From NCBI GenBank assembly GCA_021156345.1, contig JAJNDJ010000101.1, forward strand, positions 1 through 5,715: DNA of 5,715 bases, read 5' to 3'. The translations under genes and the position numbers were made by a program. The notes beneath the pieces were generated by a model. The model had not been told where the DNA came from, made no database searches, and saw only the letters and a list, made by a program, of their open reading frames with translations. Shown piece by piece: positions 5,487-5,715 of the stretch (the first letter of the stretch is position 1; each line of letters begins with the position of its first letter). This stretch comes from Rubrobacteraceae bacterium. Lineage in GTDB: Bacteria; Actinomycetota; Rubrobacteria; Rubrobacterales; Rubrobacteraceae.

Positions 5487-5660
5487 ATGGCATCAGCCAC
5501 TCCCCGCGTCCCGATGAATCTCAGCGCACCCAGGACCTCGCAGGGGCCACCCTGAGGGCCGCTTAGGTCCCATCCCTATCGTTGTTACGCTCTGCGGCTA
5601 CAGCGTTGGTGCTAGTGGGCGCTCGTTAGGCGTAGGGGAAGCCTCGATCTCGTTGCTCGG

Positions 5661-5678
5661 TTTCCCTCACTAGGGAAG
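5661..5678 (+). other. Small hairpin just ahead of a possible start codon
   Basis: TTCCCT (5662-5667) and AGGGAA (5672-5677) pair perfectly across a CACT loop, with one further T-G pair outside. No T-run follows on either strand, so it is not a terminator. If the ATG at 5679 is used, this hairpin would hide its only ribosome-binding-like bases. Confidence 0.3.
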
Positions 5679-5715
5679 ATGTCCCGGGAAAAATTGCCCG
5701 AACAAGTCAGGAAAC
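5679..5715 (+). CDS. Possible start of a gene leaving the window
   Basis: An ATG opens 12 codons (MSREKLPEQVRK) that stay open to the window edge. The only ribosome-binding-like bases, AGGGAA, sit very close to the ATG and inside a hairpin, so support is weak and the product cannot be named. Confidence 0.15.
   Translation, partial: MSREKLPEQVRK

Larger units (their letters stand above)
5203..5678. other. Largely non-coding stretch after the membrane protein gene
   Basis: The open frames here are short (67 and 70 codons on the plus strand) and show no family motif. No intrinsic terminator was found; the best hairpin just after the stop codon (TCCG/CGGA, 5216-5228) is only 4 bp and lacks a T-run. 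The stretch holds a 12-bp tandem duplication (5463-5486) and weak minus-strand hints of a decayed mobile-element gene (5269-5400). Confidence 0.55.

Overview
The window looks like chromosomal DNA from a GC-rich bacterium. Three things suggest this: strong Shine-Dalgarno sites, an ArsR–SRPBCC–dihydrofolate-reductase-like cassette of a kind common in Actinomycetota and Chloroflexota, and a GT-C glycosyltransferase of a type also common there. The phylum is an inference from gene content. No rRNA, tRNA or CRISPR array was seen.

Left part (1-1590, minus strand). A compact operon reads leftwards from a good promoter (TTGACA, 17 bp, TATTTT at 1556-1584). Its genes are an ArsR-type winged-helix repressor, an SRPBCC/AHSA1-like protein overlapping it by 14 bp, a RibD-C/DHFR-family reductase, and the first 8 codons of a further gene running off the left edge. 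The SRPBCC gene is broken: about 30 codons of the domain core are missing and the two halves lie in different frames. Two inverted repeats next to the promoter are candidate operators for the repressor.

Middle (1590-2343). About 750 bp lacks a convincing protein gene. The first 400 bp hold little except one 8-bp inverted repeat. The last 350 bp hold a possible promoter (1998-2026), a strong ribosome binding site with an 18-codon ORF, and a run of hairpins ending in a nested 10-bp stem (2220-2279). This reads as a possible structured leader or small RNA upstream of the glycosyltransferase gene.

Right part (2344-5202, plus strand). A complete 651-residue polytopic membrane glycosyltransferase of the GT39/PMT_2 type is followed 9 bp later by an unrecognised protein with one N-terminal membrane helix and a long Arg/Glu-rich helix. 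The two are probably co-transcribed and may both act at the cell envelope.

Right end (5203-5715). This is mostly non-coding, with a 12-bp tandem duplication, weak hints of a decayed mobile-element gene on the minus strand, a small hairpin, and possibly the first codons of a gene leaving the window.
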